Assembly (NCBI GenBank): GCA_964555285.1 | Contig: CAZKRM010000008.1 | Coordinates: 44,192 to 108,191, forward strand | Direction: 5' to 3' | DNA: 64,000 nt | Source of the DNA: JBBIQV01 sp964555285 | GTDB taxonomy: Bacteria > Nitrospirota > Nitrospiria > Nitrospirales > Nitrospiraceae | In this document: positions 42,719-50,728 of the stretch, piece after piece | Position numbering within the stretch: the stretch's first letter is position 1 | Layout: the number at the start of each line of letters is the position of its first letter | Translations under genes and position numbers: made by a program | The notes under the pieces: model-generated | What the model saw: only the letters and a program-made list of their open reading frames with translations | Told to the model about the DNA's origin: nothing | Databases searched by the model: none

Positions 42719-42970
42719 TCACGGTCGTCCTTCGGCGAGCCAGTGAGACACCAGCTCATACGCCGCGTCGATCTCCTTCGTCATCGCTTCTCCCTTCGTA
42801 TACATCTGCATGTACTTGTGTGGGTTGTTGGTCAGGTTGGCGTAGCGATGGGGATGCCAGGTGCGCAATAGGTCACGGTGTTTCTGATCGAGCTGCTCGC
42901 GCGTGACGGGAAGGTGCAGCCCGAGGACGTCGAGGGCGTGCGCGAGGGTGTCCTGATTCAGGGCGCTCAT
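42719..42970 (-). CDS. Degenerate J-domain-like protein, 83 aa
   Basis: The sequence LDVLGLHLPVTREQLDQKHR, then LLRTWHPHRYAN and EIDAAYELV follows the helix II - HPD - helix III order of a DnaJ J-domain. The invariant HPD is HPH (residues 39-41), so Hsp70 stimulation is probably lost. It is single-domain and encoded opposite to, and between, two radical SAM genes; its start lies two bases from the longer frame of the next gene. It may be a partner-binding module. Confidence 0.65.
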   Translation of the reverse strand: MSALNQDTLAHALDVLGLHLPVTREQLDQKHRDLLRTWHPHRYANLTNNPHKYMQMYTKGEAMTKEIDAAYELVSHWLAEGRP

Positions 42971-43046
42971 GGGCCGGAGTCTGACAAAGCGTCGATCGCC
43001 CTGTCAATTCCGCCGATCGCCGAACCGTAGGAATCTCTCAGCGAAC

Positions 43047-44285
43047 ATGTCGATCCCGCTGCCGATTCTGCACGCTCCACCGATTTTCACAACCAAGGAC
43101 TACCGCGAGGTCCTTCGCCGGGAGATGGACGGGGGGAAGATTCCGCTGAGCTTGGGGAAGAGTTGCCCGGTGAAATGCGAATTCTGTTACGAGACCGATC
43201 ATTCCTACCGCGAAACCCTCGATCCGCCCAAAACGACCGACGAAGATTGGAAGTTCATCCTCGACTATATCAACAAGAAGCCGACGGACCCCCTTCAGTT
43301 TTGGTGCCTGGGCGGGAACGAATATATGGAATGGACCGACTTGTTCCTGCATCCCAAGGCGATGGGATGGGTCGAGGATTTCCTGAAATACACGGACAAG
43401 AACATCACCTTCTTTACAGTCGGGTATGTGCACGTGCCGAAGATTCACCAATTGACGGCGCAGTATCCCGGCCGGATCAACTTTGAATTGTCCGTCATCA
43501 CGCTGAGCGACTACCGACAGCGGCTCATGCCGCATGCGCCGGGGATCAAACACGTGTTCAAGATTCTCGACGGCCCGGCTGTGTCCTCTGCGAACTTTTA
43601 CGCCTTCGATGCGCACACTATGTCGAAGGATGCCGCTGCGATCTCCACGATCAACCAACGATGCATTCTGTGGATGGGGTGCCTCACACCGGTTCGCGGG
43701 ATCACAGACGACACCGCCGCCCTCATGCGTCAGGGACAGCGTCACCTCGCGGATGAAGCGCAGCGCATCTACGATGCCGGCTTGCCCAACATCCAGACCA
43801 TTCACACCGAAGCGCCGATCACCGCCTTCTTGAATCGTAAACGCATCGTCAGCGCATTCGACGCCCTCGATCTCGGCAAACGCGATACGGTGGTGATGGC
43901 GAAGAGCGTGTTCAAGATCTTGAATCTGTACCGGAAGAATCGCGCGCGCTATCTCATGGTGCCGAATGCCACGCTGGGGGGAGATTCCGACTGCACGGTG
44001 CTGCTGACGTTCGACGATATCGCCCGCCGGCTGACGAATCAAAAGTGCATCTACATTCCCAAGTGCATGATGCAGTCCGGGCGCGGAGCGTATACCGACA
44101 TGGCCGGGGTCACCATCGAGCAATTCATGAGCAAGACCGGCGTGAAGGCCCGCGTGCTCCACAAGATCGATACCAAGTTCGCCAATACGCGGCTCTGGCG
44201 CAACGGGCTGCTCAAGAATTACGTCGAAGACTACGTCCGCAACCCCCTCACCCAATCCTATGAAGCGCTTTCCATCCCTGCGTAG
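43047..44285 (+). CDS. Radical SAM protein with additional cysteines, unknown substrate
   Basis: 412 residues from ATG 43047; an upstream in-frame ATG (42969) would add a basic low-support stretch. The [4Fe-4S] site is CPVKCEFCYE (CX3CX2C) near residue 36, early in the chain. Further cysteines (FWCLGG, RCILWMGC, KCIYIPKC) are spaced like ligands for an auxiliary Fe-S cluster. There is no B12 domain. It follows two B12-radical SAM genes on the same strand after a 0.4-kb gap, which suggests a common pathway. Substrate unknown. Confidence 0.8.
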   Translation: MSIPLPILHAPPIFTTKDYREVLRREMDGGKIPLSLGKSCPVKCEFCYETDHSYRETLDPPKTTDEDWKFILDYINKKPTDPLQFWCLGGNEYMEWTDLFLHPKAMGWVEDFLKYTDKNITFFTVGYVHVPKIHQLTAQYPGRINFELSVITLSDYRQRLMPHAPGIKHVFKILDGPAVSSANFYAFDAHTMSKDAAAISTINQRCILWMGCLTPVRGITDDTAALMRQGQRHLADEAQRIYDAGLPNIQTIHTEAPITAFLNRKRIVSAFDALDLGKRDTVVMAKSVFKILNLYRKNRARYLMVPNATLGGDSDCTVLLTFDDIARRLTNQKCIYIPKCMMQSGRGAYTDMAGVTIEQFMSKTGVKARVLHKIDTKFANTRLWRNGLLKNYVEDYVRNPLTQSYEALSIPA

Positions 44286-44300
44286 TGTGAACATCTTCCT

Positions 44301-44328
44301 GTGCCGAGTCGCGTGTGCCGAGTCGCGT
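44301..44328. repeat. Two tandem copies of a 14-bp unit
   Basis: GTGCCGAGTCGCGT at 44301-44314 and 44315-44328, perfect, 15 bp after the radical SAM stop. Confidence 0.85.
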
Positions 44329-44369
44329 TGACAACGCGAAGGTGCTGACCTACAGTACCTCCATTCCAT

Positions 44370-45302
44370 ATGAGTCCTGCGCCGCGCCCGCTCAAGTTCT
44401 ATCAAGCAGACGTCTTCACCGACCGACCGTTCGGCGGCAATCCAGTCGCGGTGATCCCGGATGCTGAAGGATTGAAGGACTTCGAGCTTCAGCAGATTGC
44501 GCGGGAGATGAACCTGTCCGAGACGGTCTTCGTCTTTCCCCCGACAGACCCAGCCGCGATGGTCAGAATCAGAATCTTCACCCCGAGTCAGGAGATTCCC
44601 TTTGCCGGCCATCCGGTGTTGGGCACCTTCTACGTCCTCGGTCGGATTGGGCGCGTGCCGTTGACCGAACCGGTGACACGCCTGCTGCAGGAGTGCAACA
44701 TCGGCCTCTTTCCGGTCGAGCTCCATGTGCGCGAGGGTGAGATTCGCAGCGTCATCATGACGCAACCACCACCGCAGTTCCTCGGCGCGGTGGAGGATGT
44801 GGAGGATCTCTATGACATCGCGAGGGCACTCAGCCTGTCCAAGAACCTGATTGCGGAAACCAAATGGCCGGTGGAAGTCGTCTCCACAGGTCTGCCCGTT
44901 ATCATCGTGCCCGTTCGGACGCTCACAGCGGTGCGATCGATCAAGGCCGATGCGTCGGCGCTCGCCCAGCTGTGTCGGCGATATGGGGCCAACGGGATCA
45001 TGGTGTTTACGACGGTCACGGTTGAAGAACAGTCCACCGTCCATACCCGCATGTTCGCCCCGGCCATCGGAATCCCCGAAGATCCCGCCACCGGCAGCGC
45101 GAGCGGCGCCCTCGGGGCGTACTTGGTGCAAAACGGCGTGGTGGAAGTCGGGCCGATGACGGAAATCGTCGCCGAGCAAGGATACGAGATCGAGCGCCCC
45201 TCGCGGATTCTCGTACAGGTGGAATCGGACGATGACGCGATTCAGACCGTCAAAGTGGGTGGACAGGCAGTGATGGTGCTGGAAGGCACTCTCACGTTTT
45301 AA
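44370..45302 (+). CDS. PhzF-family isomerase/epimerase
   Basis: 310 residues, usual family length. It opens FYQADVFTDRPFGGNPVAVI with the conserved NP block and has MNLSETVFVFPP holding the catalytic-type Glu, then PFAGHPVLGT, and in the C-terminal half EDPATGSASGALGAYL. The fold is a duplicated DapF-like one. PhzF isomerises a phenazine precursor, but most family members are of unknown function and no phenazine genes are present. Confidence 0.92.
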   Translation: MSPAPRPLKFYQADVFTDRPFGGNPVAVIPDAEGLKDFELQQIAREMNLSETVFVFPPTDPAAMVRIRIFTPSQEIPFAGHPVLGTFYVLGRIGRVPLTEPVTRLLQECNIGLFPVELHVREGEIRSVIMTQPPPQFLGAVEDVEDLYDIARALSLSKNLIAETKWPVEVVSTGLPVIIVPVRTLTAVRSIKADASALAQLCRRYGANGIMVFTTVTVEEQSTVHTRMFAPAIGIPEDPATGSASGALGAYLVQNGVVEVGPMTEIVAEQGYEIERPSRILVQVESDDDAIQTVKVGGQAVMVLEGTLTF

Positions 45303-45387
45303 CTGAAGTTCTGAGTTGTGAGTTAGGAGTTCTGAGTTGTTCGTTCTCCGATAACTCAGAACTCAGCACTCAGAACTCATAACTTGC
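45303..45387. repeat. Large imperfect hairpin of CTGAGTT units
   Basis: Arms 45306-45340 and 45351-45385 match at 29 of 35 positions in inverted orientation, around a 10-nt loop. Subunits TTCTGAGTT and CTCAGAACTCAG recur, also at 50031-50113. Confidence 0.75.
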
Positions 45388-45396
45388 CGGAGGCGC

Positions 45397-46428
45397 GTGA
45401 GGGCCGTTGTTTTCCATGAGCATGGTGGGCTGGATCGGCTTCAGATCGAGGAGGTGCCCACGCCCAAGGCTGGGCCGGGCGAAGTTCTTGTTCGGGTCAA
45501 AGCCTGCGCGCTGAATCATCTCGACATCTGGATTCGCCAAGGCATCCCCGCGTACAAGATTCCGTTGCCGCATATTTCAGGGTCGGATGTGGCCGGTGTC
45601 GTCGAAGCCGTCGGCGCGGGAGTGCAGGGGATCACGGCCGGTGCGAGGGTCGTACTCTCGCCGGGACTCAGTTGTTGGCGTTGTGAACAGTGCTTGGCCG
45701 GCCGCGACAACCTGTGCCCCTCCTTCGGTATTCTCGGTGCCAAGGCGGCCGGTGGCTATGCCGAGTTCGTCACGATTCCGGCTCAGAACGTGTTGCCGAT
45801 CCCCGGCACGCTCTCGTTCGAGCAGGCGGCTGCCTTCCCCCTCGTGTCGGTCACGGCCTGGCACATGTTGTTCGTCTTGGCCGATCTCAGGCCAGGTGAG
45901 GACGTGTTGGTGATGGGAGCCGGGAGCGGGGTCGGGAGTATCGCCATCCAAATGGCGAAGTTGGCGGGCGCGCGGGTCATCACGACGGTCGGAGCGGAAG
46001 AGAAGATTCCAAAGGCGAAGGCCCTCGGCGCGGATGACGTGATCGACCATAGCCGCGAAAAGATAGTGGATCGGGTGAAGGCTCTCACGGGAGGTCGCGG
46101 CGTTGCTCTCGTGATCGAGCACATCGGGTCGGAAGTCTGGGACCAGTGCCTGGAATCGCTGGCCAAAGGCGGGCGGCTGATCACCTGTGGCGCGACGACG
46201 GGCGGCGAAGTGACGCTCAACCTACGCGCGCTGTTCTCGCGCCAGCTCACAGTGAAGGGGTCGTACATGGGGACGCGGGCCGAGCTGGTCAAGGCGGCAC
46301 AGTTATTCGGGCAGGGCAAGCTCCACCCTGTGATCGACCGAACCTATCCTTTGGCAGAGGTGCGCCTGGCACAGGAACAGATGATTAGTCGAAGAGTCTT
46401 TGGTAAGATCGTGTTGTCGGTCGGATGA
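45397..46428 (+). CDS. Zinc-dependent alcohol dehydrogenase / quinone oxidoreductase family
   Basis: 343 residues with GTG start. MDR superfamily: GroES-like N-terminus (NHLDIWIRQG, ISGSDVAGVVEAVG), structural zinc cysteines in CWRCEQCLAGRDNLC, and a Rossmann motif GAGSGVGSIAIQMAKLAGA. The catalytic zinc site appears altered: the usual first Cys is Asn in ALNHLD, as in zinc-free relatives. It probably reduces an aldehyde or enone with NADPH. It starts just after a large hairpin repeat. Confidence 0.88.
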   Translation: MRAVVFHEHGGLDRLQIEEVPTPKAGPGEVLVRVKACALNHLDIWIRQGIPAYKIPLPHISGSDVAGVVEAVGAGVQGITAGARVVLSPGLSCWRCEQCLAGRDNLCPSFGILGAKAAGGYAEFVTIPAQNVLPIPGTLSFEQAAAFPLVSVTAWHMLFVLADLRPGEDVLVMGAGSGVGSIAIQMAKLAGARVITTVGAEEKIPKAKALGADDVIDHSREKIVDRVKALTGGRGVALVIEHIGSEVWDQCLESLAKGGRLITCGATTGGEVTLNLRALFSRQLTVKGSYMGTRAELVKAAQLFGQGKLHPVIDRTYPLAEVRLAQEQMISRRVFGKIVLSVG

Positions 46429-46472
46429 GAGTTGGACTAAATTCATTCATTTCTTCGTCAGGGAGGTAGCCT

Positions 46473-46874
46473 GTGTCGATAGTGGCCCACATCATGCGAA
46501 AGAATCCGAAGACCGTCGGTCCTCAAATGTCGGTGCGCAGCGCGGCCAAGCACATGCGCGATGAGCGCGTCGGCTCGCTATTCGTCAAGAAGGGGAGCCA
46601 GTTCCTCGGCATCGTGACGGATACGGACCTCGTTCGACGGGGGGTCGCCACCAATAAAGATCTCAACAAGATGACCGTCGAAGACATCATGACGACTCCG
46701 ATCGCGACGATCGAGGGGACGCGGTTGGTCCAGGATGCTCACGATATGATGGGCGATCTCGGTGTGCGCCACTTGGGCGTGACGGATGCTGGAACCATCG
46801 TTGGAGTGATTTCTGTCCGTGACTTGCTGGTGTTCTATCAGAAGTTCTCAGAGCCGAAGATTACGCAAGACTAA
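46473..46874 (+). CDS. CBS-domain pair protein
   Basis: 133 residues, two CBS domains (VGPQMSVRSAAKHM, GIVTDTDLVRRG; TIEGTRLVQDAHDMM, GVISVRDLL). CBS pairs bind adenosine nucleotides and sense energy state; as a stand-alone protein its partner is unknown. GTG start with GGGAGG nearby. A bidirectional terminator separates it from convergent moaB. Confidence 0.9.
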   Translation: MSIVAHIMRKNPKTVGPQMSVRSAAKHMRDERVGSLFVKKGSQFLGIVTDTDLVRRGVATNKDLNKMTVEDIMTTPIATIEGTRLVQDAHDMMGDLGVRHLGVTDAGTIVGVISVRDLLVFYQKFSEPKITQD

Positions 46875-46880
46875 GAGTTG

Positions 46881-46909
46881 GTAAGGGGTAAAGGCCGCTT
46901 ACCCCTTAC
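46881..46909. terminator. Bidirectional terminator between CBS gene and moaB
   Basis: GTAAGGGGTAA (46881-46891), 7-nt loop, TTACCCCTTAC (46899-46909): an 11-bp perfect stem directly between the two convergent stop codons. Confidence 0.7.
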
Positions 46910-47422
46910 CTATTTGGTGAGTTCTTTGACCAGGTGCCCAAGTTCCGGCAGGATCAATTTCTCCATCGCGAGCCGGACGGCGTTTTCTGAGCCTGGTGTG
47001 GAAAAGAGGACGCGGCCTTTGACGATGCCGGCTGTGGCGCGGCTCATGATCGCCGGTGAGCCGATCTCTTGGTAGGTCAGATAGCGGAAGACTTCGCCGA
47101 ATCCATCCAGCCGTTTCTCCAGCATCGCATCCACCGCTTCGAACGTCGAATCCCTTCGGGAGATACCCGTTCCCCCGTTGATGATGATGGCCTGCACCGC
47201 AGCATTCGTCACGCCGGCGGTGATGCGCTCTGTAATCTGCGCCGGCTCGTCTTTGACGAGATGATAGGCCGCCACGTCGTGGCCCTGTTCCTTGAGCAAC
47301 TGCATGATGAGCCGGCCGCTCGTGTCGGTTTCCGGCGTCCGCGTGTCGCTGCACGTGACGACCATGCAGCCGACCTTGGTCGGCGCGTGGGCCTTATGCT
47401 GATGATGAGTGGGACTGCTCAC
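46910..47422 (-). CDS. moaB: MoaB/Mog-family molybdopterin adenylyltransferase-like protein
   Basis: 170 residues. The family motifs are VTCSDTRTPETDTSGRLI, IIINGGTGISRRDSTFEAV and the TPGSENAVRLAM helix. MoaB/Mog proteins adenylylate molybdopterin before molybdate insertion; the MoaB clade is not always active. Molybdenum cofactor would serve nitrate or nitrite oxidoreductase type enzymes in a Nitrospira-like host (inference). Followed on the same strand upstream by a ferredoxin gene. Confidence 0.9.
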   Translation of the reverse strand: MSSPTHHQHKAHAPTKVGCMVVTCSDTRTPETDTSGRLIMQLLKEQGHDVAAYHLVKDEPAQITERITAGVTNAAVQAIIINGGTGISRRDSTFEAVDAMLEKRLDGFGEVFRYLTYQEIGSPAIMSRATAGIVKGRVLFSTPGSENAVRLAMEKLILPELGHLVKELTK

Positions 47423-47440
47423 GGCTGGTGCGACGACGTC

Positions 47441-47767
47441 TTACTTCCAAATGGAATCAGGATTCAGTTTCTGGGGCGGCACGCCTTTCCCAACGTGTTC
47501 ATCAAGAATGATCGTGACATCGGCCTCGGTCACCTTGGCATACCAGGTGCCGTCCGGATAGACCACGACCGTCGGGCCCTGTTCGCAGGGACCGAGGCAG
47601 CCTGAGCTGGTCACGAGGACCTCGCCGGGTTGAATGCCCCGCTGCATCAATCCCATATTGAATGCCATGAGTAAAGCTGCAGATCCGGCTGATCCGCAGG
47701 ATGGTTTCGGATGGCCTGGTGGGCGAGCATTGGTGCAGACGAGAATATGATAGTTCGGCTTCGGCAT
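47441..47767 (-). CDS. Thioredoxin-like [2Fe-2S] ferredoxin
   Basis: 108 residues. It begins YHILVCTNARPPGHPKPSCG and continues with VTSSGCLGPCEQGPTVVVYP; the four cysteines (CX..C ... CX3C) match thioredoxin-fold Shethna-type ferredoxins. A small electron carrier in the cytoplasm. It precedes moaB by 18 bp on the same strand, so probably one operon; the partner redox enzyme is not in the window. Confidence 0.9.
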   Translation of the reverse strand: MPKPNYHILVCTNARPPGHPKPSCGSAGSAALLMAFNMGLMQRGIQPGEVLVTSSGCLGPCEQGPTVVVYPDGTWYAKVTEADVTIILDEHVGKGVPPQKLNPDSIWK

Positions 47768-47807
47768 GCTGACCTCAATTCAAATTTGAAATTCGGCCGC
47801 GTTCAGA

Positions 47808-48251
47808 TCACCGCGGCCGATAGGATTGCCACTGGGCGAGGCATTCGTCAGGCAGTTTCCAGTGCTTGATCCCCTTCACCACCCAGTCGAGATAGTGCTC
47901 TTTGGGCTTGAACTTGCCGATCGGTGTCGCGGCATGGGTGGTGACGAGGATTTTCTCTCCGGCTTCCGTCAGGACGGTGACGGAAAGATGGCGGAAGGCT
48001 CCTTCAGGGACGTCGCCTTCGAAGTCGTCGAGGAGTTTCAGATCCTCGTCCGTGATCTCGAACACCGCCCCCCAGACCTTTTCTCCCGGCGAGGGTACGA
48101 TGCTGGCTAATCCGCATCGCCATTGCGATGACCAGCGGCAGAACCGGATCTGGTGGTCCGCCAGCGACGCGTTGCAGAGAAACTTGTGCTCCGGCGCACG
48201 GCGCTTCAATTGGGTCGGGTTCAGATTGTCGGCGTAGAAAAAGAATTTCAT
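47808..48251 (-). CDS. Gamma-glutamylcyclotransferase-like protein
   Basis: 147 residues. It opens FFYADNLNPTQLKRRAP, close to the YGSN.NxxQM start of GGCT-fold proteins, with LDDFEGDVPEGAFR and a conserved Glu region consistent with the family's acid. The YGSN motif reads YADN, so the substrate loop is altered. The fold class cleaves gamma-glutamyl amines or peptides; function here is open. It is upstream of the ferredoxin-moaB pair on the same strand. Confidence 0.75.
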   Translation of the reverse strand: MKFFFYADNLNPTQLKRRAPEHKFLCNASLADHQIRFCRWSSQWRCGLASIVPSPGEKVWGAVFEITDEDLKLLDDFEGDVPEGAFRHLSVTVLTEAGEKILVTTHAATPIGKFKPKEHYLDWVVKGIKHWKLPDECLAQWQSYRPR

Positions 48252-48516
48252 CGCTCAAGTTCAGCGCGTGAGTGTGCGACGTGGCGCGCATCGGGAGTGG
48301 TACTTGTAACACAAGTGCGCGCAGGATTGTCAAGGGGACGCGGCGGCGTCTGTCGGCAGTTTCTTCAACAGGGATGCGGACTCTGCGCGATCGTTCGTTG
48401 ACTTCAGTCCTCCGGCCAAATAAGATTCCTCCGAGGTTGTCGAAGGCCTGCGCGAGATCTGCGTGAACAACCGAATTCTTATCGTCACACACTGCGCTCA
48501 GTTGAGTATCTGAATC

Positions 48517-48993
48517 ATGACTACCGAAACATCCCCGGACAGTCGGCCCGGTTCATTCTTCTCGATCGCCAAGCTTCTCCATTATGGCGCGCTGGCGGTG
48601 CTCGTGGTCGGTGGGTTGGCATACGTGTGGATGAAACCGCCGACGCTCAACCCCGTCGTCGATCCGCTCGCCGCGCAGGCGCTTGCCCTGGTGCAAACTC
48701 ACCGAGCGGCGGGCTATCCCTCCATTCTCCAGGCGTTGAACGAACACGTGCGCTCGAAAACCGACCGAAGGCAGGGCGTGCGGCTTGGCGACTGGCGGGT
48801 CAAGAAGCTCGATGGGGATCGGTTTGAGGTGCGGGTCAATCTGCGCGAGGAGGGAACGAATCAGTGGTTCGAGCGCGAGTTCATCTGGCACGTCGATCTC
48901 ACGACGAAACGAGTGAACGCCGCGTCGCTTCCCGCCGATGGCCTGATGCCGGAGGGGCCGGATTCGGCTCCCGCGCCGCCCTCTACCAGTTAG
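48517..48993 (+). CDS. Hypothetical single-pass membrane protein, 158 aa
   Basis: One hydrophobic segment (LLHYGALAVLVVGGLAYVWM, about 19-38) near the N-terminus acts as anchor; the rest is polar and probably periplasmic, with a beta-rich middle (RLGDWRVKKLDGDRFEVRV) and a Pro/Ser tail. No family recognised. It is convergent with the Rieske gene and overlaps its stop by 11 bp. Confidence 0.65.
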   Translation: MTTETSPDSRPGSFFSIAKLLHYGALAVLVVGGLAYVWMKPPTLNPVVDPLAAQALALVQTHRAAGYPSILQALNEHVRSKTDRRQGVRLGDWRVKKLDGDRFEVRVNLREEGTNQWFEREFIWHVDLTTKRVNAASLPADGLMPEGPDSAPAPPSTS

Positions 48994-49300
48994 GCGGCAA
49001 GGCCACTTGCACGACATCGCCCTCGACCCGCACCGGGCAGCAGGCCACTGTGAAGTCCGGATTCTCCGTCCGCTTGCCGGTTCGCACGTTGAACCGCCAG
49101 CCGTGCCACGGACATTCTATGGTATCGCCGGTCAGTGTCCCGTCGCCCAGCGGACCGCCGGCATGGGGGCAAGTGTTGTCCAGTGCGTAGAACGTGCCGT
49201 TGACGTTGAAGAGGGCGAGGAGAATGCCGCTCACCTCCACCGTGCGGCTTTCTCCTGGAGGAATGGCTTCCACTTTTGCGACAGTCACAAAATCGACCAT
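48983..49300 (-). CDS. Rieske [2Fe-2S] ferredoxin-like protein
   Basis: 105 residues with both cluster motifs: CPHAGG and CPWHGW (CXHX..CX2H). It is of the soluble NirD/biphenyl-dioxygenase ferredoxin kind. It carries single electrons; partner enzyme unknown (a NirD-like role is possible but no nirB is nearby). The gene ends in overlap with a convergent gene. Confidence 0.92.
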   Translation of the reverse strand: MVDFVTVAKVEAIPPGESRTVEVSGILLALFNVNGTFYALDNTCPHAGGPLGDGTLTGDTIECPWHGWRFNVRTGKRTENPDFTVACCPVRVEGDVVQVALPPNW

Positions 49301-49480
49301 TGCGTCAGACTCCTTGTTGAGAAGACTGCGACAGGCTGTCTACATCTCGGTCGAAAGAGAAGACGAGAGGCCTCTGCGGCTTGATTTCATCGAAAGGTTG
49401 TGTCATAGAAACAGTGGAGCATCCCAAGACCGACGGAACACCTTTCACGGAGGAGCCGCGGTTGGGAATGAGGGTCCGAC

Positions 49481-50026
49481 ATGGAAATGACCTTGTTGCT
49501 CAACTCGACCTACGAGCCACTGCGAGTGGTGCATTGGCAGAAGGCGATCTCTCTGCTGTGGCAGGGGAAGGTCGAAGTGCTCGAGGTCTACGACCGGGAA
49601 ATCCACGGCATCTCGATCTCGATCAAGCTGCCGGCGGTGATGCGCCTGCTCAAGCTCGTGCGGCTGAAGGACAGCCACCGGGCGGTCAAGTTCTCCCGCA
49701 TCAACATCTTTACCCGCGACGGCTATACCTGCCAGTACTGCAACCATAAGTTCCGCACGGAGGAGCTGACGTTCGATCACGTCACGCCCATCGCAAAGGG
49801 GGGCAGGAAGACGTGGGAGAATATCGTGACGGCCTGCTGGCGGTGCAACAACCGCAAGAGCGGGAGGACGCCGGACGAGGCTCATATGAAGCTGATCAAG
49901 AGGCCTGTCAAACCGCGATGGAGTCCCGTCATCACGATTACGATCGGCATCCGGAACACGCCGGAAAGTTGGCGCGACTACCTCTATTGGAATATGGAGT
50001 TGGATACCGATCCCGCCGACACATAG
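49481..50026 (+). CDS. HNH endonuclease-family protein
   Basis: 181 residues. The HNH domain lies in FTRDGYTCQYC (zinc CXXC), LTFDHVTPIAKGG (catalytic His) and ENIVTACWRCNNRKSGRTP (Asn and second CXXC). An N-terminal ~70-residue part (LLNSTYEPLRVVHWQKAISL) is typical of the widespread bacterial housekeeping-like HNH group found near metabolic genes. DNA nicking or cutting is implied by family, biological role unknown. Confidence 0.9.
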   Translation: MEMTLLLNSTYEPLRVVHWQKAISLLWQGKVEVLEVYDREIHGISISIKLPAVMRLLKLVRLKDSHRAVKFSRINIFTRDGYTCQYCNHKFRTEELTFDHVTPIAKGGRKTWENIVTACWRCNNRKSGRTPDEAHMKLIKRPVKPRWSPVITITIGIRNTPESWRDYLYWNMELDTDPADT

Positions 50027-50030
50027 CTGG

Positions 50031-50113
50031 CTCAGTTCTAAGTGCTGAGTGCTAAGTTGGCCAAGTAGGAAGCCCGTTTTTTCTAAACTCAGCACTCAGA
50101 ACTCAGAACTCAG
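50031..50113. repeat. Second hairpin of the CTGAGTT family
   Basis: Left arm 50031-50060 and right arm 50084-50113 are mostly complementary and share TGCTGAGT and CTCAGCACTCAG units with the hairpin at 45303. Confidence 0.65.
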
Positions 50114-50126
50114 ACTTCCGCCCCGG

Positions 50127-50579
50127 CTAACGAACTGTATCAATCGTGATGTCGATATCGCGCCCGCCGGGTAGGGTGGGGTTCTTGTCGTATTTCCCTT
50201 CCAGGTCTCCGGGTTGAGCCGGGCCGGCTTGGCCGTCCCGGTCAAGCCGTGCCACCACGTCTACCATCCCTCGCAATTCAGTCCCCTGCACCATGACGTC
50301 CGCGTTCGTGATCTCGTAGAAAACCGGAAATGTCGGGCCGTCGAATCGTTTCACCGCGAGCGGACGCGGCATGCCGCCCGGCCGTCGCACAATCACGAAG
50401 AGCACGTCCGTCGGTTTCACCTGATCGGCGAGTGCCGGTGCGATCTTGACCTGACCTGCCACGACTCCAGCACCGCCCTGCGGTTCGCCGATGTGCGCCA
50501 AGCCGTAATAGGCAGCAAGCGCCGCCAGGCCGATGATGCCGGCTGTCATGCCCAAGGATTTAGCTGTGTAAGCGGCCAC
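50127..50579 (-). CDS. Membrane-anchored protein resembling the CcmI/CycH C-terminal domain
   Basis: 150 residues with a GTG start. An N-terminal hydrophobic segment (MTAGIIGLAALAAYYGLAHI) anchors it. The remainder (VAGQVKIAPALADQVKPTDV, then LFVIVRRPGG and PLAVKRF ... GDLEGKYDKNP) matches the periplasmic domain at the end of CcmI/CycH, a cytochrome c maturation factor. The TPR part that binds apocytochrome is absent. It may be a stand-alone periplasmic helper; no ccm genes are nearby. Confidence 0.7.
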   Translation of the reverse strand: MAAYTAKSLGMTAGIIGLAALAAYYGLAHIGEPQGGAGVVAGQVKIAPALADQVKPTDVLFVIVRRPGGMPRPLAVKRFDGPTFPVFYEITNADVMVQGTELRGMVDVVARLDRDGQAGPAQPGDLEGKYDKNPTLPGGRDIDITIDTVR

Positions 50580-50728
50580 TCGTTATTCCTTTATCCTGAC
50601 GGGCGCGTCATTATACAGAATACAGAGGCCGGTAGGGAGAGGCCAATCGGAAAAGAGGAGGGTCCGGTTTACGCCTTGCGAAGCGCTATTGTATGATATG
50701 CGCCAGTTATTTTTCTGGAGGAGAACCG

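Noticed and set aside
43038..45179. 713-codon open frame on the minus strand
   Set aside because: It lies antisense to a clear radical SAM gene and PhzF, with no recognisable motif; long antisense frames are expected in GC-rich DNA.
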